In this document: one piece after another, positions 18,722 to 27,755 of the stretch | Layout of the letters: each line of letters starts with the position of its first letter | Numbering within the stretch: the first letter of the stretch is position 1 | Assembly (NCBI GenBank): GCA_964640055.1 | Contig: CAZXFH010000007.1 | Coordinates: forward strand, 28,721-92,720 | Source of the DNA: CAZXFH01 sp964640055 | GTDB lineage: Bacteria; Fidelibacterota; UBA2242; JAFGTP01 | Length of the DNA: 64,000 nucleotides | Direction of reading: 5' to 3' | Made by a program: the position numbers and the translations under genes | Notes under the pieces: generated by a model | Databases searched by the model: none | What the model was told of the DNA's origin: nothing | What the model saw: the letters and a program-made list of their open reading frames with translations, nothing else

Positions 18722-19904
18722 AGAGATGTTGAAGAGTATCTCCATAAAAAAATATTTAATAATGATATTCTTCCTTATCGGTACCGCCCTGCTGCTGACA
18801 GTCTGTTCGGAAAATGTAAAACCGCCGGTTTCCATGCGACTGAATTTGGCGGTTGTGGTTCAGGACACCTCGGGGTTCACTGAAACACTGACCGGTGGCA
18901 CTGAGGTACAGGATGCCCAGGTGTTCATCAATTCCTTATCTTATTTTACCTTTCACGAGGAATTTTCCGACAGTAGCGGCGTGGCTGATTTCGATCAGAT
19001 TCTTCCCGATGTATATAATATTTCGGTTACCAAGCGGTTATCTGCCGCTGAGGTGGAACAGGTAACCGGTAGCCCAAATGAACGGGTTTTAAACGGACAG
19101 TTGCAAAATATTGAAGTGACCGCTCCCGATACCATAACCCTGTATGTGAAATTGGCGGCCCTGGGGGAAATATTGATCAGTGAAATATATTATAACGGCT
19201 CGCCACCCTCTCCGGTACCCTTCTATTTTCATGACCAGTTCACTGAAATCTACAATAATTCCACAGATATTATTTACCTGGATAGTATGATCCTCGCCGA
19301 TGTTGATTTCGGTTATATTGATGATGATTACATTCATTCCATCCATGCCTATATGTTTCCGGGCAGCGGCCAGGATCACCCTTTATACCCCGGCGAATGT
19401 GTGATCGTGGCCCAGGATGCGATTGATCATACGGTGGCTAATGATTCCAGTCTCAACCTGAATGATGCTGATTTTGAATATTATGTCCATGATCAGGGAG
19501 ATGTGAATAATCCCGATGTCCCCAATATGAGACAGTTACATCACAAATATGGCATTGATTTTCTGTACTCGGTAATGAATGATGCCATTGTTTTATTAAA
19601 AGTGGCTGATCCCTTTGCGGCTGGGTATGACCAGCATAATTGTATTTTGTTTCCTAAGTCAGCTGTGCTGGACGGGGTGGAATACCGCGATAATCTGTCG
19701 GAAACCGATTATAAGCGCCTGGACCCTTCCATTGACGCCGGACTGACCGGTGGATTCGAAACCTATTCCGGTAAATCCATTCAACGTAAAATCAGTTACT
19801 ATAAAGACAGCCGCGCAATCCTGATGGATAACAATAACAGCAGTATTGATTTTCAGGTGATCAATAAACCCACTCCGGGATATTTCTTTGACGAAGCAGA
19901 GTAA
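18708..19904 (+). CDS. Lipoprotein with lamin-tail-like domain (DUF4876-like), cassette 2
   Basis: Predicted lipoprotein of 398 aa, diverged paralogue of the two in cassette 1. The lipobox is LLTVC. The ATG at 18708 overlaps the receptor gene by 14 bases and has GCGGGGTG upstream; an in-frame ATG at 18726 is possible but has no well-spaced RBS. The N-terminal beta-sandwich (about 42-110) is followed by EILISEIYYNGSPP...HDQFTEIYNNSTDIIYLDSM, the same lamin-tail/DUF4876-like core as LKINEIYTCGPP...ELYNSSQDTIYLDG in cassette 1, and by DADFEYYVHDQGDVNNPDVPN matching DFEFRNSMDYGDYDNPDVPN. Conservation of this core between two diverged cassettes marks it as the functional part. Confidence 0.75.
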   Translation: MTGSKEMLKSISIKKYLIMIFFLIGTALLLTVCSENVKPPVSMRLNLAVVVQDTSGFTETLTGGTEVQDAQVFINSLSYFTFHEEFSDSSGVADFDQILPDVYNISVTKRLSAAEVEQVTGSPNERVLNGQLQNIEVTAPDTITLYVKLAALGEILISEIYYNGSPPSPVPFYFHDQFTEIYNNSTDIIYLDSMILADVDFGYIDDDYIHSIHAYMFPGSGQDHPLYPGECVIVAQDAIDHTVANDSSLNLNDADFEYYVHDQGDVNNPDVPNMRQLHHKYGIDFLYSVMNDAIVLLKVADPFAAGYDQHNCILFPKSAVLDGVEYRDNLSETDYKRLDPSIDAGLTGGFETYSGKSIQRKISYYKDSRAILMDNNNSSIDFQVINKPTPGYFFDEAE

Positions 19905-19917
19905 AGGATTGATACCG

Positions 19918-21462
19918 ATGCAAAGGCTTGTGAAATATATCATTGGTAGTTTGATTGTTTTTCCCATCTGCTCTACGCTCTTATGGGGGCAAACGGTTTT
20001 CCTGTCACCGGATACTTCCTTTTCACCCCTTTGGCACTATGTCGGACTAAAACCGGACCCCCAGATCCAGGGGGTTCGGGGAAACTCAGCCTGGCTTGTC
20101 AAGCATTACAAACAGGACAGCTATTATTATCAAAGCCGCATTGCCGGTCAACAGGGTGGCTTAAAACGACCCTATGATCCGCAATCAGAAAGTGACTATG
20201 ACATACGGGCCGCAGGTAAAAGGGCCCTCAATGAGCAGAGTGTTTTCAGCGGCTATTTCGGATATCGCAAACAGGTCCTGACCGAAAAAAAATGGGTGCA
20301 CAACCGTTTGCCTTACCGGGGCATGCCCTTTCTGCTGGCCGATAGCTCGACCGGAGATTTTAACTTAAATGGGATTCACTGGGGCGTTAGCTACAGTCAG
20401 GCCCTGGTGCCGGACCGCTTTTTTTGGGGTGCTACCTTTTTCTATAATGTGGATGAGAGCCACAAGACGATCTTTCCCAAACCAATTAACAAACACCGGG
20501 ATTTAATGCTCCGCATGAGCAGTGGCTTGAGACTGACCCCCCAAACCTCTTTAGGCCTTAGTGTCGCCTATTATGATTGTCAGAGTATTATGAAAACCAC
20601 GCGTTACAGTATGGAACAGAATAAAACCCCCACCTTTTTTAAGATCAGGGGCCTGGACAATCCGATTATATTTCGGGGCGAGACCTCGGAAGAACGGCGT
20701 CTGGATCTCCAGGGGCTGTGTCTGACATTCGATGGTGAATTACACCACCGGCCGCTTTACCGGATGGAGTTCCGGAGCGGATATGAACAGGCCGGGGCTC
20801 AAAATATTGATGGGGGCGCTTATCCGGTCAAACAGGGCAAATGGTTTTCCGAGCGGATATTTTATAATGCTGAGATAGAACAGCCTGTAATCCCGAGTTT
20901 GGCACTATGTCTGTTCAGTCAGGGACAACGCAGCCGCCAATATGCCAACCATCCTGACTTCAAAGTGGAGATATTTCGTTATGACACCCGGCAATTGATG
21001 GGCGGACTCTCCATACAATGGCAATTATCCGGATGGGGACAACTGTCACCTGGCGTTTACATGGTTTCAAATACATTAAAGCGGGTCGATAAATTCAATG
21101 GCTTACTGCAATATTTTGCCCGGGATGCTTGGGGTGGCCAACTGAATTATGCTAATAGCCGGGCGGAGATTTTCGATTTACAGATTACTTTAGGGGGAGA
21201 AGTCTCAGGGCTTAGGGATGAAAGTTTATATGTTCCCAGTACAGGTTGGTATTACCATACCATCAGCGCCGGGGAGGCAGACTATTATGGAACCGATGTA
21301 AACCATTTCTGGATCACCACCCGGCTGGTCTGGCGCTATTCTTTACAGACGCGGTTTATTCTGCAGCCCCGATTTGGATATATCACCGGAAAAGACGGGG
21401 GGAATTTTGCCAATCAATCCCGCCAATATTTTGCGTTAATTTTTAGTGTGGAAACTTTGTAA
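19918..21462 (+). CDS. Outer-membrane beta-barrel protein (cassette 2)
   Basis: Predicted outer-membrane barrel, 514 aa, paralogue of the protein at 8932-10380. I take the ATG at 19918 (MQRLVKYIIGSLIVF), 13 bases after the lipoprotein stop with AAAGGA upstream; a TTG at 19888 is less likely. Signal peptide about 1-24 (ending LLWGQ). The remainder is a repeated pattern of amphipathic strands ending in ALIFSVETL. It closes the three-gene set receptor-lipoprotein-barrel, whose order matches cassette 1. Exact role unknown. Confidence 0.7.
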   Translation: MQRLVKYIIGSLIVFPICSTLLWGQTVFLSPDTSFSPLWHYVGLKPDPQIQGVRGNSAWLVKHYKQDSYYYQSRIAGQQGGLKRPYDPQSESDYDIRAAGKRALNEQSVFSGYFGYRKQVLTEKKWVHNRLPYRGMPFLLADSSTGDFNLNGIHWGVSYSQALVPDRFFWGATFFYNVDESHKTIFPKPINKHRDLMLRMSSGLRLTPQTSLGLSVAYYDCQSIMKTTRYSMEQNKTPTFFKIRGLDNPIIFRGETSEERRLDLQGLCLTFDGELHHRPLYRMEFRSGYEQAGAQNIDGGAYPVKQGKWFSERIFYNAEIEQPVIPSLALCLFSQGQRSRQYANHPDFKVEIFRYDTRQLMGGLSIQWQLSGWGQLSPGVYMVSNTLKRVDKFNGLLQYFARDAWGGQLNYANSRAEIFDLQITLGGEVSGLRDESLYVPSTGWYYHTISAGEADYYGTDVNHFWITTRLVWRYSLQTRFILQPRFGYITGKDGGNFANQSRQYFALIFSVETL

Positions 21463-21643
21463 GCATTCATCCTGCTGTGATTCTGAAAGATTTTTTGACA
21501 ACAATAAATTAAATTGTACGACTTTGTTATAGATATAATATCAAGATCCTCTTGAGAATATAATTTAATTTACACGCTTAATACTTTTTGAGTTTAAACT
21601 TAAATAAGATACCCAGGTGTCAAATGACAGGAAAGGAAACTAT

Positions 21644-23866
21644 ATGCGACGATTGATTTTTATCTGCTTACTATACCTGACAGCAATTCCCCGGGTGGCA
21701 GAAAGCGCCCCACAGGTTATTTCCCCTTTACAACGCCATGCACGAAGTGTAGCGCTGATCGCGGATAGCAAAACCTATCAGCAGACGGGAGAGGCTATCA
21801 GCGCCTACCGCGATGCGATTGAAAAGGACGGCCTGGCGGCTTATATCCTGGTAGATGACTGGGCCAATCCCGAGGCGGTTAAAAGCGCGATTATAACACT
21901 TTACAATGAGGCCTCCCAATTTCAGGGGGTGGTGCTCATCGGTGATATTCCGGTGCCCATGATCAGCAATGCCCAGCACCTGACCTCTGCCTTCAAAATG
22001 AATCAGGAGCGTTTTTCCTTAAAAAGAACCTCAATTCCGTCTGATCGTTTTTATGATGATTTTGACCTTTTGTTTGATTTCATACGCCGGGATACCACCC
22101 ACTCCCTGCTTTTTTATTATTCCCTGAAACCGGAGTCTGGGCAGCGGATCTCCAAGGAAATCTATAGTGCCCGTATTTTTTCCGGCAAACGGGACAGTAC
22201 CCGTTATGAGCATTTGCGTGACTATCTGCATCGGATTGCAGTCCAAAAGAGATCGATAGAAACTATTGATAATATGTTGGTGTACACCGGCCATGGATAT
22301 CATTCCCAGTCTTTAGCGGCCTGGGAAGGGGAAACCCTCAGTCTGCGTGAACAGTTTCCGCAATTATATCAGCCGGGTGGTCAGATAGTAAATTTAAACT
22401 ATCGGTTTGAACGCCTCATAAAACCTTTTTTGTTGAGCCAAATTCAAAAGCCGGATCTGGACATTGCACTTTTTCATGCTCATGGTCTGCCTTCCGCCCA
22501 GTCCATCAGCAATTATCCCGCTCCGAAAAGTATGCAGCAGAGCGTCACATATATCCAACGCTCTCTGCGCAACCGGCTGCGCCGGGCGCAACGCTGGGGG
22601 AAGGACCTGGCCGCGGCACGAGAGTATTTCATGGAAAAGTATAATATTCCCTCCGCCTGGTTTGAAGGGGCTTTTTCAGATTCAGTCGTCCTGTCAGACT
22701 CCCTTTACACCGCTAGTCTGGACATCCATACCCAAGATGTTGAAAGCCTCAAGCCCCAACCTTTATTTATTATGTTTGATGAATGTTATAATGCCCATTT
22801 TATTGAGCCCGATTATATCGCTGGAAATTATGTCATGGGTAAGGGCCGGACCATAGTTGCGGTGGGGAATACCGTTAATGTCAAACAGGATATCTGGGCT
22901 GATGAATATTTAGGATTGTTGAATTATGGAATGCGTATCGGTGAATGGCACCTAAGGAATCACTATCTGGAATCCCATCTGATCGGGGATCCCTTCCTGC
23001 GTTTCAAGGATTTGCACGCTAAAAACATCAGTCGGATAATGTATCGCAAACAGTATAATCTCAGGTACTGGAAGTGGACGGCCCGACATGCTGATGCGCC
23101 TCTCCGTGCTCTGGCAATTGCCCAATTACATGCCTGGCTGGGAACCAAATATGATGCCACACTCGCCGAAATTTACCGTAATGAGACCTCCTGCAACGTT
23201 CGGATGCAGGTCATCAAGTGTCTGGCTGATTCCCGGAGTCAAACCTTTGAAAAGCTCCTGTTGGAAACGGTCAACGACCCTTATGAGTTGGTGCGCCGGA
23301 TCTCGGCCATGTGGATGGGCAAAATCGGTCATGAGGAATATATACCATCCTTATTGGAAAAAGCCCTGCGCGATCCTTCTGTACGGGTACAGATCAGTGC
23401 CCGGGACGCATTGGAATTTATTGGTCCCGAAATCGTCCTGGCAAAGCTACAAGCCTACCTGGACAGCCTTACTGTGCCCGTTTATCAAAGAAATGTTGAT
23501 CTTGTAAAGCATCATTTAAATCATGCCAGGAGATGGTTGCATACTGAGCTGGTTCCCGCCCTGCAAAATGATACCTTGAATATCAAAGAGCGAATCGGGG
23601 CAGTCCGCACCCTGCGCAATTACAATTTTCGTCAAGCTGTAAAGCCCATGATTGCGCTGGCCCTGGATCCTGCGGAAGATGCTGACCTGCGGCAGAAAAC
23701 CCTGGAATCGCTGGGATGGTTTTGCTATTCCTATAAACGACCGGAGATCCAACAAGCCTGTAAAGAGATTCAAAAACAAAACAACCTGCCGGCCAAGGTT
23801 GCGGCTGAAGCCCTTAAAACTGCCAACCGGTTGCGGGAAGGTCCCAATAATCCCATAACCCCCTGA
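21644..23866 (+). CDS. Exported caspase-fold (gingipain/C25-like) protein with C-terminal HEAT repeats
   Basis: Predicted exported protein, 740 aa. The ATG at 21644 is used because AGGAAAGG precedes it and a signal peptide (about 1-22) follows; an upstream GTG at 21617 is unlikely. The N-terminal half reads like a C25-type caspase fold: strand GVVLIGDIPVPM, PSDRFYDDFD, a candidate catalytic His in LFHAHGLP (H278/H280) and a candidate Cys in FIMFDECYNAHF (C381) at the place of the gingipain Cys. From about residue 480 come at least five HEAT/PBS-type helical repeats (VRMQVIKCLADSRSQ, VRRISAMWMGKIG, VRVQISARDALEFIG). The pairing of peptidase fold and HEAT repeats is unusual. No T9SS tail is visible. 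Activity is inferred only. Confidence 0.65.
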   Translation: MRRLIFICLLYLTAIPRVAESAPQVISPLQRHARSVALIADSKTYQQTGEAISAYRDAIEKDGLAAYILVDDWANPEAVKSAIITLYNEASQFQGVVLIGDIPVPMISNAQHLTSAFKMNQERFSLKRTSIPSDRFYDDFDLLFDFIRRDTTHSLLFYYSLKPESGQRISKEIYSARIFSGKRDSTRYEHLRDYLHRIAVQKRSIETIDNMLVYTGHGYHSQSLAAWEGETLSLREQFPQLYQPGGQIVNLNYRFERLIKPFLLSQIQKPDLDIALFHAHGLPSAQSISNYPAPKSMQQSVTYIQRSLRNRLRRAQRWGKDLAAAREYFMEKYNIPSAWFEGAFSDSVVLSDSLYTASLDIHTQDVESLKPQPLFIMFDECYNAHFIEPDYIAGNYVMGKGRTIVAVGNTVNVKQDIWADEYLGLLNYGMRIGEWHLRNHYLESHLIGDPFLRFKDLHAKNISRIMYRKQYNLRYWKWTARHADAPLRALAIAQLHAWLGTKYDATLAEIYRNETSCNVRMQVIKCLADSRSQTFEKLLLETVNDPYELVRRISAMWMGKIGHEEYIPSLLEKALRDPSVRVQISARDALEFIGPEIVLAKLQAYLDSLTVPVYQRNVDLVKHHLNHARRWLHTELVPALQNDTLNIKERIGAVRTLRNYNFRQAVKPMIALALDPAEDADLRQKTLESLGWFCYSYKRPEIQQACKEIQKQNNLPAKVAAEALKTANRLREGPNNPITP

Positions 23867-23981
23867 CGAGCGAAGTCTCTCTGTTCTCAAAATTCAGTCT
23901 CTTCCCTAGCGCAAGACCCTTCAATCACAGGGTTTCACATTGCAACCGGATAATTTTATTTGTATCTTTTCAGGGTGAGGA

Positions 23982-24989
23982 ATGTTAAGGCGGGATAATA
24001 TGACAATGCACGGGCTAAAAAGATCTAAAATTTTCCTTTGGTCAATCCTTTGTCTGTTACTTCTATTGCGGCCGCATCAATTGATATCCCAAACCCATAT
24101 CGTGGTCGTGCCTTTCGGTATGCATAACATTAATGAAATGCAAGCCGAGCGGTTCCGTTTACGGCTGCGTAAGGTCATGATTTCCTGCCCTGAGTATGAG
24201 CCGGTGTTGAGTATTGATGTTGAGCGGGAGGTTTTCCGTAAAATTGCCAGCAAGACTAATGGGGTTCCGGGATTATGGGTAGATCACCCGAAAACCATAG
24301 AATTATTAGGCAACATAGGTACCCAGCAGATCATTGGCGGGTTGGTCAGTTATGAACAGGGTGAATATACCATATCCATTAAGATCAGAAATGCGGCCAG
24401 CGGAGAGGTCGTTTTTCACAAAACCTATGGATACCATAAAAGTTTTACAGAACTCATTGATACGGGCCTCCTCCTGATTGTGGAACGGATCAGGTATCCC
24501 GCAGGGAAAAAGGATCGTTATTTTTCCCTGGGCTTCGGTGGTGGACTTCTTATGCGGGAAAATGAGTCACCCACAATGGGCATTGTGGATCTGGCTTTGG
24601 GAGGCCGAAAGTGGGGGGGGCTCGGAGTTGGATTGAATATCATGGAAAACCGTGATCCGGCTCCCTGTTCCATTTTTTATATTACTCCGCGGTGGGGAAT
24701 ATTTTATCTGACTTTAGGGGCCAGCTATCTTGATTTTCAAGAAAATCAAATGATTGCAGCAGATTTTTATAATGCACCGGCACCGGACAATATGCAGAAT
24801 ATGCAGGCCGGCATTGCGGCCCGGGCTGGTAGTGGCATGCTGATCACCATGCGGGCCTTTTTTATCCGGGTCCAGGTGACTTCGAATATCATACAGGGAC
24901 AATGGAAAACGAGTAACGGCCTGTCAAAATCCGATATACTCTATACTTTGGAACCTTCCCTGAGCTTAGGGGTCCGATTTCATTATTAA
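23982..24989 (+). CDS. Exported protein with CsgG/TolB-N-like domain and C-terminal barrel-like region
   Basis: Hypothetical exported protein, up to 335 aa. A hydrophobic signal segment covers about 17-36 (FLWSILCLLLLLRP). Starts at 23982 (GGGTGAGG close upstream) or 24000 (AAGGCGGG upstream) are both possible. The N-terminal part, THIVVVPFGMHNINEMQAERFRLRL, then GTQQIIGGLVSYEQGEYTISIKIRNAASGEVV, has the alternating pattern of CsgG/LpoB/TolB-N-type periplasmic domains. The last 160 residues are glycine- and aromatic-rich strands ending in GVRFHY, like a small barrel or outer-membrane-anchored domain. It follows the caspase-fold gene by 115 bp. No firm family. Confidence 0.55.
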   Translation: MLRRDNMTMHGLKRSKIFLWSILCLLLLLRPHQLISQTHIVVVPFGMHNINEMQAERFRLRLRKVMISCPEYEPVLSIDVEREVFRKIASKTNGVPGLWVDHPKTIELLGNIGTQQIIGGLVSYEQGEYTISIKIRNAASGEVVFHKTYGYHKSFTELIDTGLLLIVERIRYPAGKKDRYFSLGFGGGLLMRENESPTMGIVDLALGGRKWGGLGVGLNIMENRDPAPCSIFYITPRWGIFYLTLGASYLDFQENQMIAADFYNAPAPDNMQNMQAGIAARAGSGMLITMRAFFIRVQVTSNIIQGQWKTSNGLSKSDILYTLEPSLSLGVRFHY

Positions 24990-25027
24990 GGCGCCTATTT
25001 GGTGCGGTTGTATCAGTGGAAGCGAGC

Positions 25028-26440
25028 ATGAAAAAAACTAAAATTGTCTGTACGATCGGACCGGCCACGCATAAATCCGACCAACTGGAAGATCTGGTGG
25101 CTGCCGGTATGAATGTAGCACGCTTGAATTTTTCTCACGGCACCCGGGAAAATCATCGCAAAGTGATTGAATCGATCCGTCAGATCTCAGCGCAAAAAGC
25201 TTGTGCGGTCGCTATTCTGCAGGATCTGGCCGGCCCTAAAATTCGCATTGGTTCCATTTCCCGGGGACCGGTGCCATTAAAACCGGGGCAGAAATATATT
25301 TTAACCAGTCGCTCAGTGGCTGGTAATTCACGGGAAGTCTCGTTCAGTTATAAACAATTGGTTCAGGATGTGAAAGTAAATGATCGGCTGCTTTTAGCCG
25401 ATGGCGCCATTGAACTGAAGGTGGAACAAAAAACAGCCACCGATATAATCTGCAGAGTGTTGGTCGGCGGCTCCCTGAATTCTCATAAGGGCATCAATCT
25501 GCCCGATACGGTTATTAGCGCCGCGACCCTGACTAAAAAAGACAAGCGTGATCTGGCATTCGGCTTGGATCAGGGGGTGGATTTTGTAGCCCTTTCCTTT
25601 GTGCGCAGCGCCCGGGATGTGGAACAGGTGCGAAAGATTATTCAGCGCCAGGAGCAGCGTACCCGGATTATTGCCAAGATTGAGCGGAGCGAAGCCCTGG
25701 ACCAGATCGATTCTATTATCGAAGCCGTGGATGGCATTATGATCGCCCGGGGCGACCTGGGCGTTGAGATCCCGATTGAAAAAGTGCCGGCTGTGCAGAA
25801 ACAATTGATCGATAAGGCGATGCGCCGGGGCAGGATCTCCATCACCGCCACCCAAATGCTGCGCTCAATGGTCGACAATCCCTATCCCTCCCGAGCGGAA
25901 GTTAGTGATGTCGCCAATGCCATTTATGACGGCAGCAGTGCAATTATGCTCTCGGAAGAGACCGCTATCGGTAAGTATCCGTTACGTACCGTACAGATGA
26001 TGGAGCAGATTGCCCTGGAGACGGAACGATCCTTTCCCTATCGCTCCTGGACCTATAAATTCAGAACCGATCTGTCACTCTCCAAACAGGAAGCGGTGGC
26101 CCGGGCGGCCTGTGAAATGGCGGAAGAGGTGGATGCCGCCGCTATTATTACCTTTACCCAGTCAGGCAGTACCACCGAATTGGTGGCCAAATACCGGCCC
26201 TCAGTCCCTATCCTGGCCCTGACACCAGATGAACATACCTTTCAGCAACTGGCATTGATCTGGGGTGCACGACCGGTGCTTATGGATACGGCGGCCGAAG
26301 GAGAGATTGATAAACAGGCGGTGGATATGGCCCTCAAGCTGAACCTGATCGAAAAAGGGGACCGGGTGGTGATTACAGCCGGTATGCCCTTGTATGTGAC
26401 CGGGACCACCAATCTGATAAAAATCGCCGAAGCAGAGTAA
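25028..26440 (+). CDS. pyk: Pyruvate kinase
   Basis: Cytoplasmic glycolytic enzyme converting phosphoenolpyruvate and ADP to pyruvate and ATP. 470 aa from the ATG at 25028, which has GGAAG at good distance; a GTG at 25016 is open but not needed. Diagnostic stretches: KIVCTIGPA at the N-terminus, MNVARLNFSHG, DLAGPKIRIG, the active-site region IIAKIERSEALDQID, and MIARGDLGVEIPIEKVP, then ITATQMLRSMVDNPYPSRAEVSDVANA. The usual GKPVI before TATQML is GRISI here. Length equals typical bacterial PykF. Followed 58 bp downstream by a small membrane protein gene. Confidence 0.97.
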   Translation: MKKTKIVCTIGPATHKSDQLEDLVAAGMNVARLNFSHGTRENHRKVIESIRQISAQKACAVAILQDLAGPKIRIGSISRGPVPLKPGQKYILTSRSVAGNSREVSFSYKQLVQDVKVNDRLLLADGAIELKVEQKTATDIICRVLVGGSLNSHKGINLPDTVISAATLTKKDKRDLAFGLDQGVDFVALSFVRSARDVEQVRKIIQRQEQRTRIIAKIERSEALDQIDSIIEAVDGIMIARGDLGVEIPIEKVPAVQKQLIDKAMRRGRISITATQMLRSMVDNPYPSRAEVSDVANAIYDGSSAIMLSEETAIGKYPLRTVQMMEQIALETERSFPYRSWTYKFRTDLSLSKQEAVARAACEMAEEVDAAAIITFTQSGSTTELVAKYRPSVPILALTPDEHTFQQLALIWGARPVLMDTAAEGEIDKQAVDMALKLNLIEKGDRVVITAGMPLYVTGTTNLIKIAEAE

Positions 26441-26498
26441 CCGGACAGGATAAATGCGAATTAGTTTTTCTTCTAAAAGAGGATTATAGAGGATTATA

Positions 26499-26903
26499 AT
26501 GAGTGAATATGATACTGAGACCCTACAGGAAGAATTAGAACATTTTCGTAAGGAGAAGGAGAAAATCCGTGAAGTGGTGGGCAGTATCGGCGGACGGGTC
26601 AATACCCGCCGGGATAAAATTATTAATCTGGTTTTCGCTGTGGTCGTCATCTCCACCTTCACACTGGGTTTTTTAAGGTACATCGTTGATGTTGATGTTT
26701 ATTTTCCCTCTTCCTTTTATTTGGAACTGGGTGTATTATTAATTTCACTGAAGATCATCTGGATGATCTATCGCCAGACCAAGGTGGATCATTTTCAATT
26801 CTGGATATTAAACTCGATTGAATTCCGCTTGAATAGTTTAAGCAAGCAGGTGCGCGAATTAAAACGGAATATGCAAAAACCGGGGAAAAAATCAGATAAA
26901 TAA
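26499..26903 (+). CDS. Small membrane protein with N- and C-terminal coiled coils
   Basis: Unrecognised protein of 134 aa. An N-terminal charged heptad-like helix (about 3-30) precedes two membrane segments (about 42-60 and 70-88), then a basic helix with EFRLNSLSKQVRELKRNMQK. Topology suggests an inner-membrane hairpin with both ends in the cytoplasm. Upstream, the decamer AGAGGATTAT occurs twice in tandem (about 26478-26497), so two Shine-Dalgarno copies sit before the ATG; only the nearer is well placed. Codon use and RBS make it a credible gene. Confidence 0.7.
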   Translation: MSEYDTETLQEELEHFRKEKEKIREVVGSIGGRVNTRRDKIINLVFAVVVISTFTLGFLRYIVDVDVYFPSSFYLELGVLLISLKIIWMIYRQTKVDHFQFWILNSIEFRLNSLSKQVRELKRNMQKPGKKSDK

Positions 26904-27046
26904 ATTCGAGTTATATCAGCGTGCGTCAGCTCCAATGATGGACGTTTTGCTCTGGTCTACACTAATCAGGGATTGGCTGCACCCCTCTTTTTACCAGTAC
27001 CCAGCACCAGGCGATTGATTTATTTCGCGCATGAACCTTGCTGTTT

Positions 27047-27742
27047 CTATTCTGGCCGGCCTATTGGCATTAGATATAGAGGGGCTTGCTCTTGGGGGAG
27101 CTGCAGGACTTTCCCAACCCGGCGATCATGAAAAGCCCCTACCGCCACGGTTCCCAACCCCAGTGATTCTGCCTGGAGATAAATGTTTTCACCCACGTGG
27201 CCGACTTCCATGTGTACATATTGCCGGCCCCGGTCATTATAAACGGAGGTGGTACGGGTATATACCGCGGCAATGGCTATCACCATAGGGGCCTGACGGA
27301 CGCAAGCCTGGTTTAAAGCGGCCGCGGCCAGCGCCTGGATATGGTTACCACTAATATGGCGCTGCAGCGCCTGTTTTTCAGGCCGGAAGTGATAAATACC
27401 CGGGTCCAGGTCTTGTACATTGCTGACAACCACATAGACCTCCAGGGGATAGGTGGCTCCCGCTGAGGGCGCCGCTCTTAATCCGCGCGCACTGGTGATC
27501 CCCTGGGCACTCCAAAGGATTTGGGAGAGCTGTTGTAAACTCAGTGGCTGGTCCTGATATTTCCGTATTGAACGGCGTTGAGACAGGGCGGCTTCCAGCG
27601 CAGTTTCACTATCCTGCTGAGGTGGTGGCAACTTTATAATATCGGTGTTGTTTAGCGTTGATTGACTAAATAAGGCGTTCTGCATAAAAGTACCTCCTGC
27701 TATAATTAAGCTGCTAATCAAGATCAGAGTTGTTATTTTCAT
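27047..27742 (-). CDS. Exported SagB-like nitroreductase-family protein
   Basis: Member of the FMN-dependent nitroreductase superfamily, closest in pattern to SagB-type oxidoreductases, 231 aa. The core begins with LEAALSQRRSIRKYQDQPLSLQQLSQILWSAQG and continues with RAAPSAGATYPLEVYVVV, EVGHVGENIYLQAESLGLGTVAVGAF and a C-terminal LYLMPIGRPE, all typical. The start is taken at the ATG complementary to 27740-27742, which has GAGAGGA upstream and yields a signal peptide (MKITTLILISSLIIAGG). Export of this family is uncommon. It is last in a three-gene minus-strand set with the HD hydrolase and GNAT genes. No cyclodehydratase (SagD/YcaO) or peptide gene is nearby, so a role in azole formation is unlikely. 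Confidence 0.85.
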   Translation of the reverse strand: MKITTLILISSLIIAGGTFMQNALFSQSTLNNTDIIKLPPPQQDSETALEAALSQRRSIRKYQDQPLSLQQLSQILWSAQGITSARGLRAAPSAGATYPLEVYVVVSNVQDLDPGIYHFRPEKQALQRHISGNHIQALAAAALNQACVRQAPMVIAIAAVYTRTTSVYNDRGRQYVHMEVGHVGENIYLQAESLGLGTVAVGAFHDRRVGKVLQLPQEQAPLYLMPIGRPE

Positions 27743-27755
27743 TGCATTATCCTCT

